DNA of 64,000 nucleotides from JBDTNL01 sp039933785. GTDB lineage: Bacteria > Acidobacteriota > Thermoanaerobaculia > Multivoradales > JAGPDF01. Of the stretch, positions 26,054 through 34,465 are shown piece after piece. The DNA lies in NCBI GenBank assembly GCA_039933785.1, contig JBDTNL010000007.1:19243-83242 (forward strand). The letters are read 5' to 3'. The notes under the pieces were generated by a model. It was not told where the DNA came from. It did no database searches and was given only the letters and a program-made list of their open reading frames with translations. Positions within the stretch are counted from its first letter, which is position 1. Each line of letters begins with the position of its first letter. The translations under genes and the position numbers were made by a program.

Positions 26054-27079
26054 TCAGCGAATCGAGACCTTGCGCAACAAGTCCATGTCCTGCAGGACGC
26101 GGCCGGTGCCGAGGACCACCGAGGCGAGCGGGTCCTCGGCCAGCACGACCGGCAGGCCGGTCTCGTGGCGCAGGCGCTGGTCGAGATTGCGCAGCAACGC
26201 GCCGCCGCCGGAGAGCACGATTCCCTTGTCCATGATGTCGGCGGAGAGCTCGGGCGGCGTCCGCTCGAGCGCCATGCGTACCGCTTCGACGATCGTCGAG
26301 ACCGGCTCGGCCAGGGCCTCGCGGATCTCTTCGTCCGAGATCATCAGCGTCTTGGGTACGCCCTCGACCAAGTCGCGCCCCTTGATCTCGAGCCGCAACT
26401 CGTCCTTGAGCGGAAAGGCGGAGCCGAGCTGCCATTTGATCTGCTCCGCCGTGCGCTCACCGATCAGTAAGTTGTACTTGCGCTTGAGGTAGTTGATGAT
26501 GCCTTCGTCCATCTCGTTGCCGGCGACCCGCACGGAGCGCGAGTACACCGTACCGGCGAGCGAGATGACCGCCACGTCCGTGGTGCCGCCGCCGATGTCG
26601 ACAATCATGTTGCCGGACGGCTCGGTGATCGGCAGGCCGGCGCCGATCGCGGCCATCATGGCCTGTTCGACGAGGTAGACCTCCGAAGCGCCGGCGCGCA
26701 TCGCCGAGTCCTTCACCGCGCGCTTTTCGACCTGGGTGATTTCCGACGGCACGCCGATGACGATCCGCGGATGGACGTACATCTTGCGGCCGTGCGCTTT
26801 CTTGATGAAGTACTCGAGCATGCGCTCGGTGACTTCGAAGTCGGCGATCACGCCGTCCTTCATCGGCCGGATGGCTTCGATGTTACCCGGCGTGCGGCCG
26901 AGCATCTCCTTGGCCTCGCTGCCCACCGCTTCGATGCGGTTGGTGAGCTTGTTGATCACCACGATCGAGGGCTCGCGCACGACGATGCCCTTGTTGCGCG
27001 CGAACACCAAGGTGTTGGCGGTGCCGAGATCGATCGCAAGGTCGTTCGAAAAGTAACGCAGCAAAGAAGCAAGCGGCAT
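26054..27079 (-). CDS. mreB: MreB, actin-like cell-shape protein
   Basis: 341 residues. Actin-fold motifs: DLGTANTLVF (phosphate 1), DIGGGTTDVAVISLAG (phosphate 2), SGGGALLRNLD (adenosine). It forms membrane-attached filaments that guide the elongasome; its presence implies a rod or elongated cell. The sequence is nearly full length with the amphipathic N-terminus (PLASLLRYFSND). A hairpin between it and the upstream FecR gene suggests a separate or attenuated transcript. Confidence 0.98.
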   Translation of the reverse strand: MPLASLLRYFSNDLAIDLGTANTLVFARNKGIVVREPSIVVINKLTNRIEAVGSEAKEMLGRTPGNIEAIRPMKDGVIADFEVTERMLEYFIKKAHGRKMYVHPRIVIGVPSEITQVEKRAVKDSAMRAGASEVYLVEQAMMAAIGAGLPITEPSGNMIVDIGGGTTDVAVISLAGTVYSRSVRVAGNEMDEGIINYLKRKYNLLIGERTAEQIKWQLGSAFPLKDELRLEIKGRDLVEGVPKTLMISDEEIREALAEPVSTIVEAVRMALERTPPELSADIMDKGIVLSGGGALLRNLDQRLRHETGLPVVLAEDPLASVVLGTGRVLQDMDLLRKVSIR

Positions 27080-27091
27080 CCGGCACCTATG

Positions 27092-27122
27092 ACGAGAAAG
27101 GAAGGCTCCCCGAGGGAGACCT
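27092..27122 (-). terminator. Candidate terminator after the FecR-domain gene
   Basis: On the minus strand AGGTCTCCC, a TCG loop and GGGAGCCTT pair in 8 of 9 positions, followed by TCCTTTCTC. It lies between the FecR gene stop and the mreB start and may reduce read-through into mreB. Confidence 0.5.
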
Positions 27123-27127
27123 CCGCG

Positions 27128-28561
27128 TTACAGACTCTCCACGAACACGCGATGGCGGCGCATCGTTTCGACACCTTGCGCGTTGCGCGCCCGTACCTCG
27201 ACGAAACTCCAGCCCTCGGCGGCAACCTGCACGGTCTTGGTGAACGATCCGTCGGCCTCGACGGTGACCGCTTCGCCGTTCACCTGCACCGTGCACCCGG
27301 GTTGCGTGCGGCCGGCGACGATGAACAAGCTGCCGTACGATTTGACGTCCTCGAGATCCAGGGTGGGCGGCGCCTTGTCGCTGCTGTCGACTCCGACCTC
27401 ATGGGCCGATAGACGCAGTTCGCGCGCCGCGCTCCAAGCGCCCGGAAGGCCGTCCTTGCTGAGCGCGGCGACCCGCCAGAGGAAGGTTCCTTCGCCGCGC
27501 ACTCCGAGGCTAGCACGGGTCTTCGTGCGGTTGTCGACGTCGATGATGTTGTCCACGAACAGTCGATTGCGCGAGACCTGCAGCGCGTAGCGAACGGCGC
27601 CGGGCACGGCGTCCCAGGCGAGATCGAGCTGCTTGGTCGAGGCCGGGTTGAGCTCGACGCCGTCGCCGGGGGCGAGCAGGGTGGGTGCCGCCGCGACCGC
27701 CTTCGCTTCCGAGATCTTCGCCCCGGCTCCCACGACCTGTTGCATGGCCTGCAGGCTCCGCGTAGTGCCGCTCGAGGTCGCCACCTCCATGGCACCGCGC
27801 AATGCGGCGAAGCGCGAGGCGGACGTGGACTGATCGTAGGAGACCGAAGCCTCCGACTGTTGATCGACGCGGGCCTCGGCGACGGGTGTGCTCACCGTGC
27901 CGGAGCGCTGCGAGGTGTTCAAGTTCACCCAGCCGTATTCCATGCGGATCGACTGCTCGCCGGCGCCGCCCGCGCTGTTGCGCGTGCGCGTCACCACGAA
28001 CAACGTGTTGGGTCGCACGGTGTAGAGCGTGCCGTCGAGGAACATCAATTCCGCGGAGCCACTCGAGCCGGTCTTCACGTAATCGCCGGACCGCAGGCTG
28101 ACGCGGGCCCGCGCCGACTCCCATTCGCCGCTTTCACCGTTCCTGAACTCGACCCCGCCTTGGACGGAGATGAATTGCGCCTCGCCTGCGGCGCCATGGT
28201 GCCCGAGTGCGTCGAGCACCGAGACCAGCAGTGCTCGGCTGCGACGCGCGAGGTCGAGCGCGGTGCGGAACTCGCCGCCCGCAAAGTGCGTGCGTGCCTG
28301 CTGCAGCCCTTCCGTTGCGCTGGTGTATTCGGTGCGGTAGACCTCGGCGCCGCTTTCGGTCTGCAGGCGTTGCGAGAGGACCAGGACTTCGTCGATAACT
28401 GCGGCGGCGTCGTGCTCGGCGTTGTACTGGTTCCATTGCCGGAACCCGAAGTACCCGAGGGCAGCCGCTCCGGCCAGCACAAGAAGGATCGCCCACCCGC
28501 GCAGGGTGTCGACAGAGATGCTGTACCAGTCTGAAGCCTTGGTCTTAGACGTTGGGGCCAA
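27128..28561 (-). CDS. FecR-domain protein with membrane anchor and C-terminal beta domains
   Basis: 477 residues, TTG start (no ATG lies upstream before an in-frame stop). A membrane helix (GWAILLVLAGAAALGYFGF, about 22-40) is followed by helical residues about 50-120, a FecR-type beta domain at about 130-255 (SVQGGVEF, VSLRSGDYVKTGSSGSAEL, LFVVTRTR), a fibronectin-like domain at about 295-390 (DLAWDAVPGAVRYALQVSRN) and a C-terminal Ig-like beta domain with GCTVQVNGEAVTVEADGSF. It is not a sigma-factor regulator of the usual TonB type, since no sigma factor is nearby. Position upstream of mreB suggests an envelope or wall-sensing role, as inference. Confidence 0.75.
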   Translation of the reverse strand: MAPTSKTKASDWYSISVDTLRGWAILLVLAGAAALGYFGFRQWNQYNAEHDAAAVIDEVLVLSQRLQTESGAEVYRTEYTSATEGLQQARTHFAGGEFRTALDLARRSRALLVSVLDALGHHGAAGEAQFISVQGGVEFRNGESGEWESARARVSLRSGDYVKTGSSGSAELMFLDGTLYTVRPNTLFVVTRTRNSAGGAGEQSIRMEYGWVNLNTSQRSGTVSTPVAEARVDQQSEASVSYDQSTSASRFAALRGAMEVATSSGTTRSLQAMQQVVGAGAKISEAKAVAAAPTLLAPGDGVELNPASTKQLDLAWDAVPGAVRYALQVSRNRLFVDNIIDVDNRTKTRASLGVRGEGTFLWRVAALSKDGLPGAWSAARELRLSAHEVGVDSSDKAPPTLDLEDVKSYGSLFIVAGRTQPGCTVQVNGEAVTVEADGSFTKTVQVAAEGWSFVEVRARNAQGVETMRRHRVFVESL

Positions 28562-28587
28562 CTGCGGCGCCTCTATTCAGAGTCGTC

Positions 28588-28593
28588 AATATA
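28588..28593 (-). promoter_or_regulatory. Candidate -10 of the FecR-domain gene
   Basis: TATATT on the minus strand lies 26 bases before the TTG start. No clear -35 accompanies it. The 28562-28764 region holds divergent promoters. Confidence 0.35.
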
Positions 28594-28647
28594 GCACCAA
28601 AGCGGCAAAAAATGGCTGCTTTTGTGGGTGACCAAGGGAAGTTCGCC

Positions 28648-28676
28648 TTGTTCGTGGAGGAAGCGATTGCTAGAAT
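28648..28676 (+). promoter_or_regulatory. Candidate promoter of the PpiD-like gene
   Basis: TTGTTC (28648-28653), 17-base spacer, TAGAAT (28671-28676). This is the best promoter match in the window. The leader of about 80 bases carries a GAGGGAG Shine-Dalgarno at 28754-28760. Confidence 0.6.
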
Positions 28677-28764
28677 CCGCGTCCTGCCGCCGGTCGTTCT
28701 CGACCGCGGCGCAGTGCCCGGATCACCCCCATCGAGATCACCCCCGGGAAACAGAGGGAGTTTC

Positions 28765-30729
28765 ATGCTCAAGATCATTCGCACGAATCTTCAATATCTC
28801 CGCTGGATCCTCTGGCTGGTGGTAGCGATTTTCATCCTGTACATCTTCGCCGATTTCGGCGGCGGTCTCTCGGGCATGGGGCGCGGATCGACCTACGCCG
28901 CCAAGGTGGGCGATCAAACTGTTTCGATGGCCGAGTTCAAGGCCGCGAACCAACAGCTCGAACAGCAGTACCGGCAGATTTACGGCGAGCAGTTCAACGC
29001 CGACACCGCCAAGCAGATGCGGCTGCCGGTGCAGGCGCTCGACCGAGTGATCGCGCAGAAGATATTGCTCGCCGAAGCCCGGAAGATGGGCCTCGCGACC
29101 AGCGATCAGGAACTACGGCATTCGATTCTTTCGATGGCGGCCTTCAAGGACGAGTCCGGCGCCTTCATCGGCGACCAGGCCTACCACGATCTCCTGGTTT
29201 CCAATGAGCGCAATCCGGAGATCTTCGAGCGCGAGATGCGCGATCAATTGACCATCGAGAAGCTCACCCAGGCCTTGCAGGAAACGGTGCGGATTGCCGA
29301 TGTCGACGTCGAGAAGGCGTATCGCGAGCAAAGCGACAAGGCCAAGATCCGCTTCATGGTCCTCGCGGCGACGCGTTTCCAGCCCGTCGGCGCGCCGGCG
29401 ACCGCCGAGCAGGCCAAGGCGTACTTCGAGGCGCACAAGGAGTCGTTCCGGCTGCCCGAGCAGCGCATCGTCGACTACGTCCTGGTCGATGGCCAGAAGA
29501 CCATGGCGACGACAGTGGTGAGCGACGCCGACGCCAAGGCCTACTACGACCAGAACACCGCGGAGTTCGCCCAGGAAGAGCAGGTTCGGGCGCGCCACAT
29601 TCTCCTCCAGGTGAACGACAAGCGCACCGAGGCCCAGGCGATGAGCCAGGCGCAGGCACTCCTCGCTCGCTTGAAGAAGGGCGAGGACTTCGGCAAGTTG
29701 GCGGCTGAAGCGTCGGAAGACCCCGGCAGCAAGACCCGCGGCGGCGACCTCGGGTTCTTCGGTCGCGGCCGGATGATCAAGGAGTTCGAAGAGGCCGCGT
29801 TCGCCGCCCAGCCGGGCGAGGTCGTGGGTCCGGTCAAGACCTCGTTCGGAGTTCACCTCATCCGCGTCGAAGAAAAGAAGCCAGGTGGCCAGCTGACCTT
29901 CGAGCAGGCGAAGCCGCAGATCCTCAACCGCCTGCGCTCCGAGCGGGCGCAGGCGGCGACCGAAGCCAAGGCCAAGGAGCTGGCGGCCAAGCTGGGCAAG
30001 GAGAGCGATCTCGACGCTGCGAAGCTCCGCAGCGCGATCGCTGCCGACAGCGCGGTCGCCACGGTCGAGACCACGGCGCCCTTCGGCCGTAGCGAACCCG
30101 TGCCGGGAATCGGCGCCGGATCGCCGTTCGCGAGCGCGGCGTTTGCGCTCGAGAAGGGCAAGCTCTCGGAACCCGTCCGCATTCCGCGCGGCTTCGCCCT
30201 GCTGACCGTGCGCGAGGCGCGCCCGAGCCGGTTGCCCGATTTCGCCGAGGCGGAGACCAAGGTGCGCGCGGCGATCGAAAATGAGCGCCGCAACGATCTC
30301 GCCATGCAGCAAGCGCGAGATGCGCGCGCCCAGCTTGGCGATGGCAAGACGCTCGATGAGGTTGGCAAGGGACTTGGTATCGACGTTCGCGACAGTCCCG
30401 AGTTCGGCCCGACCGGCTTCATCGCCGGTCTGGGCCTCAACCCGCAGGTGAACGAGGCCGTCTTCGCCCTCAAGCAGGGCGAGTTCGGTGGCCCGGTGGC
30501 AACGCCGCAAGGCCCGGTGATCTTCCAGGTCGCCGAGCGCAAGGGCTTCGACCCCACGGACTTCGCCAAGCAGAAGGAACAGCTGAGCACGAATTTGCAG
30601 CGCGAGGCGGCCAACAAGCTGCTCGCGTCGCTGGTGGAGCAACGCCGGCAGGAACTCAAGGTTTCCTACGACCGCCAGCTCCTGCAACAATTCGGAGTGC
30701 TCGACGACGAGGGCAAGGCGAAGGGCTAG
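28765..30729 (+). CDS. Membrane-anchored SurA/PpiD-type peptidyl-prolyl isomerase
   Basis: 654 residues. A single N-terminal membrane helix (LRWILWLVVAIFILYIFADF) anchors it, and the rest is periplasmic. A SurA_N-like chaperone region (residues about 45-190, with VSMAEFKAANQQLEQQYRQI) precedes a parvulin domain at about 270-375 (VRARHILLQVN, GDLGFFGRGRMIKEFEEAAF, SFGVHLIRVEEK). A further PPIC-like region lies near 500-620. It assists outer-membrane protein folding, like PpiD. The upstream part of the frame is not conserved; ATG 28765 is set by the Shine-Dalgarno. Confidence 0.92.
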   Translation: MLKIIRTNLQYLRWILWLVVAIFILYIFADFGGGLSGMGRGSTYAAKVGDQTVSMAEFKAANQQLEQQYRQIYGEQFNADTAKQMRLPVQALDRVIAQKILLAEARKMGLATSDQELRHSILSMAAFKDESGAFIGDQAYHDLLVSNERNPEIFEREMRDQLTIEKLTQALQETVRIADVDVEKAYREQSDKAKIRFMVLAATRFQPVGAPATAEQAKAYFEAHKESFRLPEQRIVDYVLVDGQKTMATTVVSDADAKAYYDQNTAEFAQEEQVRARHILLQVNDKRTEAQAMSQAQALLARLKKGEDFGKLAAEASEDPGSKTRGGDLGFFGRGRMIKEFEEAAFAAQPGEVVGPVKTSFGVHLIRVEEKKPGGQLTFEQAKPQILNRLRSERAQAATEAKAKELAAKLGKESDLDAAKLRSAIAADSAVATVETTAPFGRSEPVPGIGAGSPFASAAFALEKGKLSEPVRIPRGFALLTVREARPSRLPDFAEAETKVRAAIENERRNDLAMQQARDARAQLGDGKTLDEVGKGLGIDVRDSPEFGPTGFIAGLGLNPQVNEAVFALKQGEFGGPVATPQGPVIFQVAERKGFDPTDFAKQKEQLSTNLQREAANKLLASLVEQRRQELKVSYDRQLLQQFGVLDDEGKAKG

Positions 30730-30749
30730 CCCTCCCGGTGCGGATCCCG

Positions 30750-30776
30750 CGCCGTCGAACACCTCGTTCGACGGCG
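30750..30776. repeat. Perfect 11-bp inverted repeat with 5-base loop
   Basis: CGCCGTCGAAC, a loop of acctc, and GTTCGACGGCG. It lies just after the PpiD-like gene and has no T-run behind it, so it may be a weak terminator or an mRNA-stabilising hairpin. No other role is visible. Confidence 0.6.
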
Positions 30777-30829
30777 TCACCTTCATCGAGCTGCGCTTCA
30801 AACTCCCGGCCGAGGACTAGAATCGGCGC

Positions 30830-31138
30830 ATGGCCAATTCCCGCAAGCTCCAGTTGCGCTGCCCGGACTGCGGCAGCGACTTGACGATCGACGCCGAGAC
30901 CGGCGAGATCCTCTTCCACAAGAAGCCGAAGCAGGCCCCCGCCGAGGGCAAGACCTTCGACGAGCTCTTCGCCGGCATGAAAGCCGAGCGCTCCCGCGCC
31001 GACGAAATCTTCGAACGCGAAAAAGCCGCCTTCAAGGATCGCGACCGCCTGCTGGACGAAAAGTTCAAGGAAGCGGTGAAGCGGGCCGAAGAAGATCCGG
31101 ACACCGGCCGGCCGATTCGGCCATTCGATCTTGACTGA
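30830..31138 (+). CDS. Small CxxC protein with charged helical tail
   Basis: 102 residues. It opens with LQLRCPDCGSDLTID, a single CPxCG zinc-knuckle, followed by a hydrophilic helical part very rich in Lys and Glu (residues about 45-95). With just one CxxC pair a complete zinc site would need a dimer or other ligands. A TAGAAT box (30818-30823) lies 6 bases before the ATG without a Shine-Dalgarno. Its stop is about 11 bases from the broken end of the VapC remnant on the other strand. No known family recognised. Confidence 0.6.
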   Translation: MANSRKLQLRCPDCGSDLTIDAETGEILFHKKPKQAPAEGKTFDELFAGMKAERSRADEIFEREKAAFKDRDRLLDEKFKEAVKRAEEDPDTGRPIRPFDLD

Positions 31139-31149
31139 AGGTTCGCCGA

Positions 31150-31413
31150 GTGATCAGGTCCCGGAGCGATGACCCGTGCGGCAGGCCGCCCGACGAGCGC
31201 CTGGCAGAACGCGAGTGCCGTTGGCAGCGCCGAAGGCTCGCGGAAGACTCGGCCATTGGTCACGATGCGAACAAACCCGCCGAGCGTCAAGACGGATAGG
31301 GCGAAGGGCTCGCGACCGGTCGCCAGGTTCGAGAGCCACTGCGCGTAGCGGGAATGCTCTTGCGCATCCCTGCGATGCGCATGGACGAGCACATTGACGT
31401 CCGGGGCGAGCAT
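31150..31413 (-). pseudogene. VapC-type PIN toxin, truncated at the C-terminus
   Basis: The frame from ATG 31413 begins like a VapC PIN-domain RNase (MLAPDVNVLVHAHRRD, with D5 as first acidic metal ligand) and continues through VLTLGGFVRIVTNGRVFREP to VIAPGPDHS at residue 89. PIN toxins run to about 130-145 residues; the part with the remaining acidic residues is missing. Beyond residue 89 the frame runs on antisense through the CxxC gene with no homology. It should be inactive. The intact start sits 2 bases after the antitoxin stop. Confidence 0.75.
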
Positions 31414-31415
31414 CC

Positions 31416-31592
31416 TCAGCGCTCTCCGGGCTCTCTTTTGTAGGTCGCCTCGTCCTCCGCGACGAGCAATTCCGAGGAGCGATTCAGATCGACGCCGGCG
31501 TGGGTTCCTCCCCGCCCCGCGGTGATCAAGCGAAAGGGTGGCGGCTTTGCGGCCGAGGGCTCAGCGACCAACCGTTGGAGAGCCCGCTTGAC
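31416..31592 (-). pseudogene. VapB antitoxin remnant (C-terminal part only)
   Basis: 58 codons without a start codon, ending in a TGA just before the vapC remnant. It reads VKRALQRLVAE, then PPFRLITAGRGGTHAGVDLN, RSSELLVAEDEATYKRE: the toxin-binding end of VapB antitoxins (F...GG..PGVDL and SSELL). The DNA-binding N-terminus is gone. The first codon follows the htrA stop codon in the same frame, so the break coincides with the end of htrA. No start or Shine-Dalgarno is present, so it is probably untranslated. Confidence 0.75.
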
Positions 31593-32885
31593 TCAAAGCG
31601 GAAAGCTCAAGTTGTACGCATACCTTCCCCGCTGAACGACGAGCAGCAGTCCACCCCGGTCGATGCCCCGCAGCACTTCCCGGCCGAGCGCCTCGACGGT
31701 GGTGATCTCCTGCCCATTCGCTCCGAGCACCACGTCGCCTCTGCGAAGCCCGCGCTCGGCCGCGGCGCTGCCGGTTACGACCGAGGTGATGAGCAGACCG
31801 CCGCGCTGACTCTCCACCCGCAGGCCGATGCCGCGCTCGAGAAGTCCGAGGCCAAGGTCTTGGGGTGGGCTCTCGGGACGCAGCTGCACGCTCAGCGTCT
31901 GATCGCCGCGACGCAATTGCAGAGGAATGGCGCTGCCGACAGCGACCGAATACACCGCGGTGGTTACGTCCTCGCGCGCCGCGATCGGCAGACCGTTGAC
32001 GGAAACGATTGCATCGCCGTCCTTGAGGCCGGCGCGGAAGCCGGGCGACCCCGGATAGACCTTGGTGACCAGAGCGCCGCGTTGGAGACTCATCTCGTTC
32101 TCGCGGGCGGTCTCGGCGTCTAGGGTTTGTAGCCGCAGTCCCGTCCACACCGGGCGCAATTCGCCGAAGCGCAGCAAGTCGCCGACAACGCGTTGCGCGC
32201 GATCGGAGGGGATGGCGAAGCCGATGCCGTTGGCGCCCGAGATGATCGCGGTGTTGATGCCGATCACGTCACCGGCCAAATTGACCAGCGGGCCGCCGGA
32301 ATTGCCGGGGTTGATCGAGGCGTCGGTCTGCAGGAAATCGGTGAAGACCCGCTGGCCGTTCTCGGACGGCACCGCGCGCCCGCGCGCCGACAGCACGCCG
32401 GTGGTGACGGTATGCGAGAGACCGAACGGGTTGCCGATCGCGACCACGGTCTCGCCGATCATGAGATCCGCGCTCTTGCCGAGGGGCCGTGCCGGCAGGC
32501 CTTTGCCTTCGACCTTGAGCACGGCGAGGTCGGCGTCGCGGTCCGAACCCAAGACGTCGGCCTCGAGCTCGCGGCCGTTGAGCGTCGTGACCACGATGCG
32601 CGAGGCGCCCTCGATCACGTGTGCGTTGGTGAGCACGATGCCGGTGGCGTCGATGATCAAGCCGGAGCCGAGCGATTGGGTGCGGCGGCCCCGGCTCTGT
32701 CCGAGCAGGCTGCCGAAGAAGGGGTCGACGTCGCGCACCATCGACTCGGCGGAGACGTTGACCACGGCGGGTGAGATCTTGTCCACGACTTCGACGACCG
32801 GAGTCCGGCGCAGCGAAAGCTGTGCACCGGCGACCGCGGGAAGAGCGAACAGGAGAAGGACGGGGAGTGAGATGGGGCGCTTCAT
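31593..32885 (-). CDS. HtrA/DegP-family periplasmic serine protease
   Basis: 430 residues with a signal peptide (MKRPISLPVLLLFALPAVAG, cleaved near 21). Trypsin-like triad: H89 in TNAHVIEG, D119 in DADLAVLK, S196 in NPGNSGGPLVN. Two PDZ domains follow (about 235-325 and 335-425; GLRLQTLDAETARE and GLGLLERGIGLRVE regions). It removes misfolded envelope proteins. The ATG at 32885 is preceded by a TACAAT box on the minus strand (32946-32951). The gene ends where the VapB remnant begins. Confidence 0.95.
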   Translation of the reverse strand: MKRPISLPVLLLFALPAVAGAQLSLRRTPVVEVVDKISPAVVNVSAESMVRDVDPFFGSLLGQSRGRRTQSLGSGLIIDATGIVLTNAHVIEGASRIVVTTLNGRELEADVLGSDRDADLAVLKVEGKGLPARPLGKSADLMIGETVVAIGNPFGLSHTVTTGVLSARGRAVPSENGQRVFTDFLQTDASINPGNSGGPLVNLAGDVIGINTAIISGANGIGFAIPSDRAQRVVGDLLRFGELRPVWTGLRLQTLDAETARENEMSLQRGALVTKVYPGSPGFRAGLKDGDAIVSVNGLPIAAREDVTTAVYSVAVGSAIPLQLRRGDQTLSVQLRPESPPQDLGLGLLERGIGLRVESQRGGLLITSVVTGSAAAERGLRRGDVVLGANGQEITTVEALGREVLRGIDRGGLLLVVQRGRYAYNLSFPL

Positions 32886-32939
32886 GAAGCGCTTGGGATG
32901 CAAGGACGATACCGACTCGCGACACGCATCCGCAATTGC

Positions 32940-32951
32940 TACACTGATTGT
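32940..32951. promoter_or_regulatory. Overlapping divergent -10 boxes
   Basis: TACACT (32940-32945, plus strand) serves the orphan membrane gene, and TACAAT on the minus strand (32946-32951) serves htrA. They abut within 12 bases, so the two polymerases cannot bind together; expression of the two genes may be reciprocally limited. Confidence 0.45.
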
Positions 32952-32952
32952 A

Positions 32953-33639
32953 GTGTCCCAACCGTTACCTCGCAACAGTGGTTCGGTCGCGGTGCTCGCC
33001 CCGCCTGAGGCGGCGCTGCCCGCGGCGGCGTCCGACTTCCCTCGTCGGATCTTGACCGTCGCCTGGATGTCGATCCTGCTCGGTTTCGCCATCGAGGCGT
33101 TGCTCCTCGCCGTGGCGACGGGGATGAGCGGCGGCCTAGTACAACCGGCCCCATTCGTTGCCGACCTGGTGCAGAAAGTCTCTTGGTCATTCTTGGTTTG
33201 CCTCGGACTCGGCATCGGCACATCGGTCGTCAAGGCGCGTCCGGCGGCCATGGGCGCGCTTGGCTTCGTCGCCGCGCCGGTCGCCTTCTCGATCGCCAAG
33301 GCACTGCACAAGGGCATGGGCGCGGCCCTCGGCGTGGCGGGTGTAGTGGCCGGCCCCTCGACGTTTCTGATCGCCCTGCTCAAGGCCGTCGAGTACGGTG
33401 TGTTTGGCGTCGTGCTCGGACGGGTCAGCCAGAAACCGGGTGCGGGTCTCGGCCTCTACACGGTGATTGGTCTCGCAATCGGTGTGGTGTTCGGCGGGGC
33501 GATCACCGCGCTCATCGCACAGGCCGGAGCGACAGGCTCGGGTCTCGCCACCAAGGCGATCAACGAGCTGATCTTTCCGCTTGGCTGCTCGCTGGTCCTG
33601 TACGTGGCCGACGCGCTCGGTCGAAACACCGCTTCATAA
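32953..33639 (+). CDS. Orphan integral membrane protein
   Basis: 228 residues with about six hydrophobic segments (ILTVAWMSILLGFAIEALLL, SWSFLVCLGLGIGTSVV, AMGALGFVAAPVAFSIAK, and so on). A Gly/Ala-rich segment, MGAALGVAGVVAGPSTF, lies in the middle. GTG 32953 lies 7 bases after TACACT; other in-frame starts are GTG 32992 and ATG 33068. I do not recognise a family. Divergent from htrA. Confidence 0.6.
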   Translation: MSQPLPRNSGSVAVLAPPEAALPAAASDFPRRILTVAWMSILLGFAIEALLLAVATGMSGGLVQPAPFVADLVQKVSWSFLVCLGLGIGTSVVKARPAAMGALGFVAAPVAFSIAKALHKGMGAALGVAGVVAGPSTFLIALLKAVEYGVFGVVLGRVSQKPGAGLGLYTVIGLAIGVVFGGAITALIAQAGATGSGLATKAINELIFPLGCSLVLYVADALGRNTAS

Positions 33640-33651
33640 GCAACAAGGTCT

Positions 33652-34398
33652 CTAAAGGTCGAAGGTCGCGACCAGTGGCGCGTGGTCGCTGGTGCCGTAG
33701 TCGGCGTGGACGCGAGAACTCGTTGCCTTGCGCCCGAGTGCCTCGCTCGCCAGCACGTAGTCGATGCGCCAGCCGATGTTCTTCTGCCGGAGGCTCCTCC
33801 ACGGAGCCCACCAGGTGAACAAGCCGTCGTTGTCGGGATCGAGCTCCCGTCCGACGTCTACCATGCCGGTGGCGAGGATCTCTCCCAGGAGAGAACGCTC
33901 CTCGGGACGCGCGCCGACTTGACCAGGCTTCCGTTCCTTGGGATGGATGTCGCGCTCCGAGCGCGCCACGTTCAGGTCACCGCAGACGATGCGCATCGCC
34001 GGCGGACCGCCCAACCAGTCGCGCACGGCGCCGAGGAAGCGCATCTTGGCGTCGAAGTCCTTACCGCCATTCGGGACGTAGAGCGAGGCGAACTCGATCC
34101 CGGCCACCGTCGCGGTAAGCGCGCGGGTTTCGAAATCGAAGTCCGGATGCAGCCAGGCGGGCGGCTGCTCCGAAACGTCGCGCCGTACGCCAAGTGCGAC
34201 ACCCGAATAGCCGCCGGCCCCATGCCAGGCTACGTGGTATCCCTCGAGCGCCAACAGCCCCTGGGGAATCTGCTCGGGCTTCGCCTTGATCTCCTGCAGG
34301 CAGAAGACCTCAGGCCGATGCGCGTCGAGCCACTCGCGGACCTGAGCTTCCCGAGCCCGGATGCCGTTTACGTTCCATGTCGCGACCGAAATCGTCAT
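33652..34398 (-). CDS. xthA: Exodeoxyribonuclease III (AP endonuclease)
   Basis: 248 residues. ExoIII removes abasic sites and 3' blocks in DNA repair. The EEP motifs are in order: ATWNVNGIRAR, FCLQEIKA (metal-binding Glu), VCGDLNVARSERD, GLFTWWAPW and the C-terminal GTSDHAPLVATF (Asp-His pair). A TAGCAT box (minus strand, plus positions 34406-34411) lies 7 bases before the ATG. Confidence 0.95.
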   Translation of the reverse strand: MTISVATWNVNGIRAREAQVREWLDAHRPEVFCLQEIKAKPEQIPQGLLALEGYHVAWHGAGGYSGVALGVRRDVSEQPPAWLHPDFDFETRALTATVAGIEFASLYVPNGGKDFDAKMRFLGAVRDWLGGPPAMRIVCGDLNVARSERDIHPKERKPGQVGARPEERSLLGEILATGMVDVGRELDPDNDGLFTWWAPWRSLRQKNIGWRIDYVLASEALGRKATSSRVHADYGTSDHAPLVATFDL

Positions 34399-34465
34399 GC
34401 GGGGAATGCTATGGCGGGAATGGGGTCGCGAGGCAGCACGCGACTACTCATATAAGCTAGTGCGC

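Noticed and set aside
30817..31149. Continuation of the VapC frame to 198 residues
   Set aside because: The extra residues are the antisense of the CxxC gene and have no PIN similarity.
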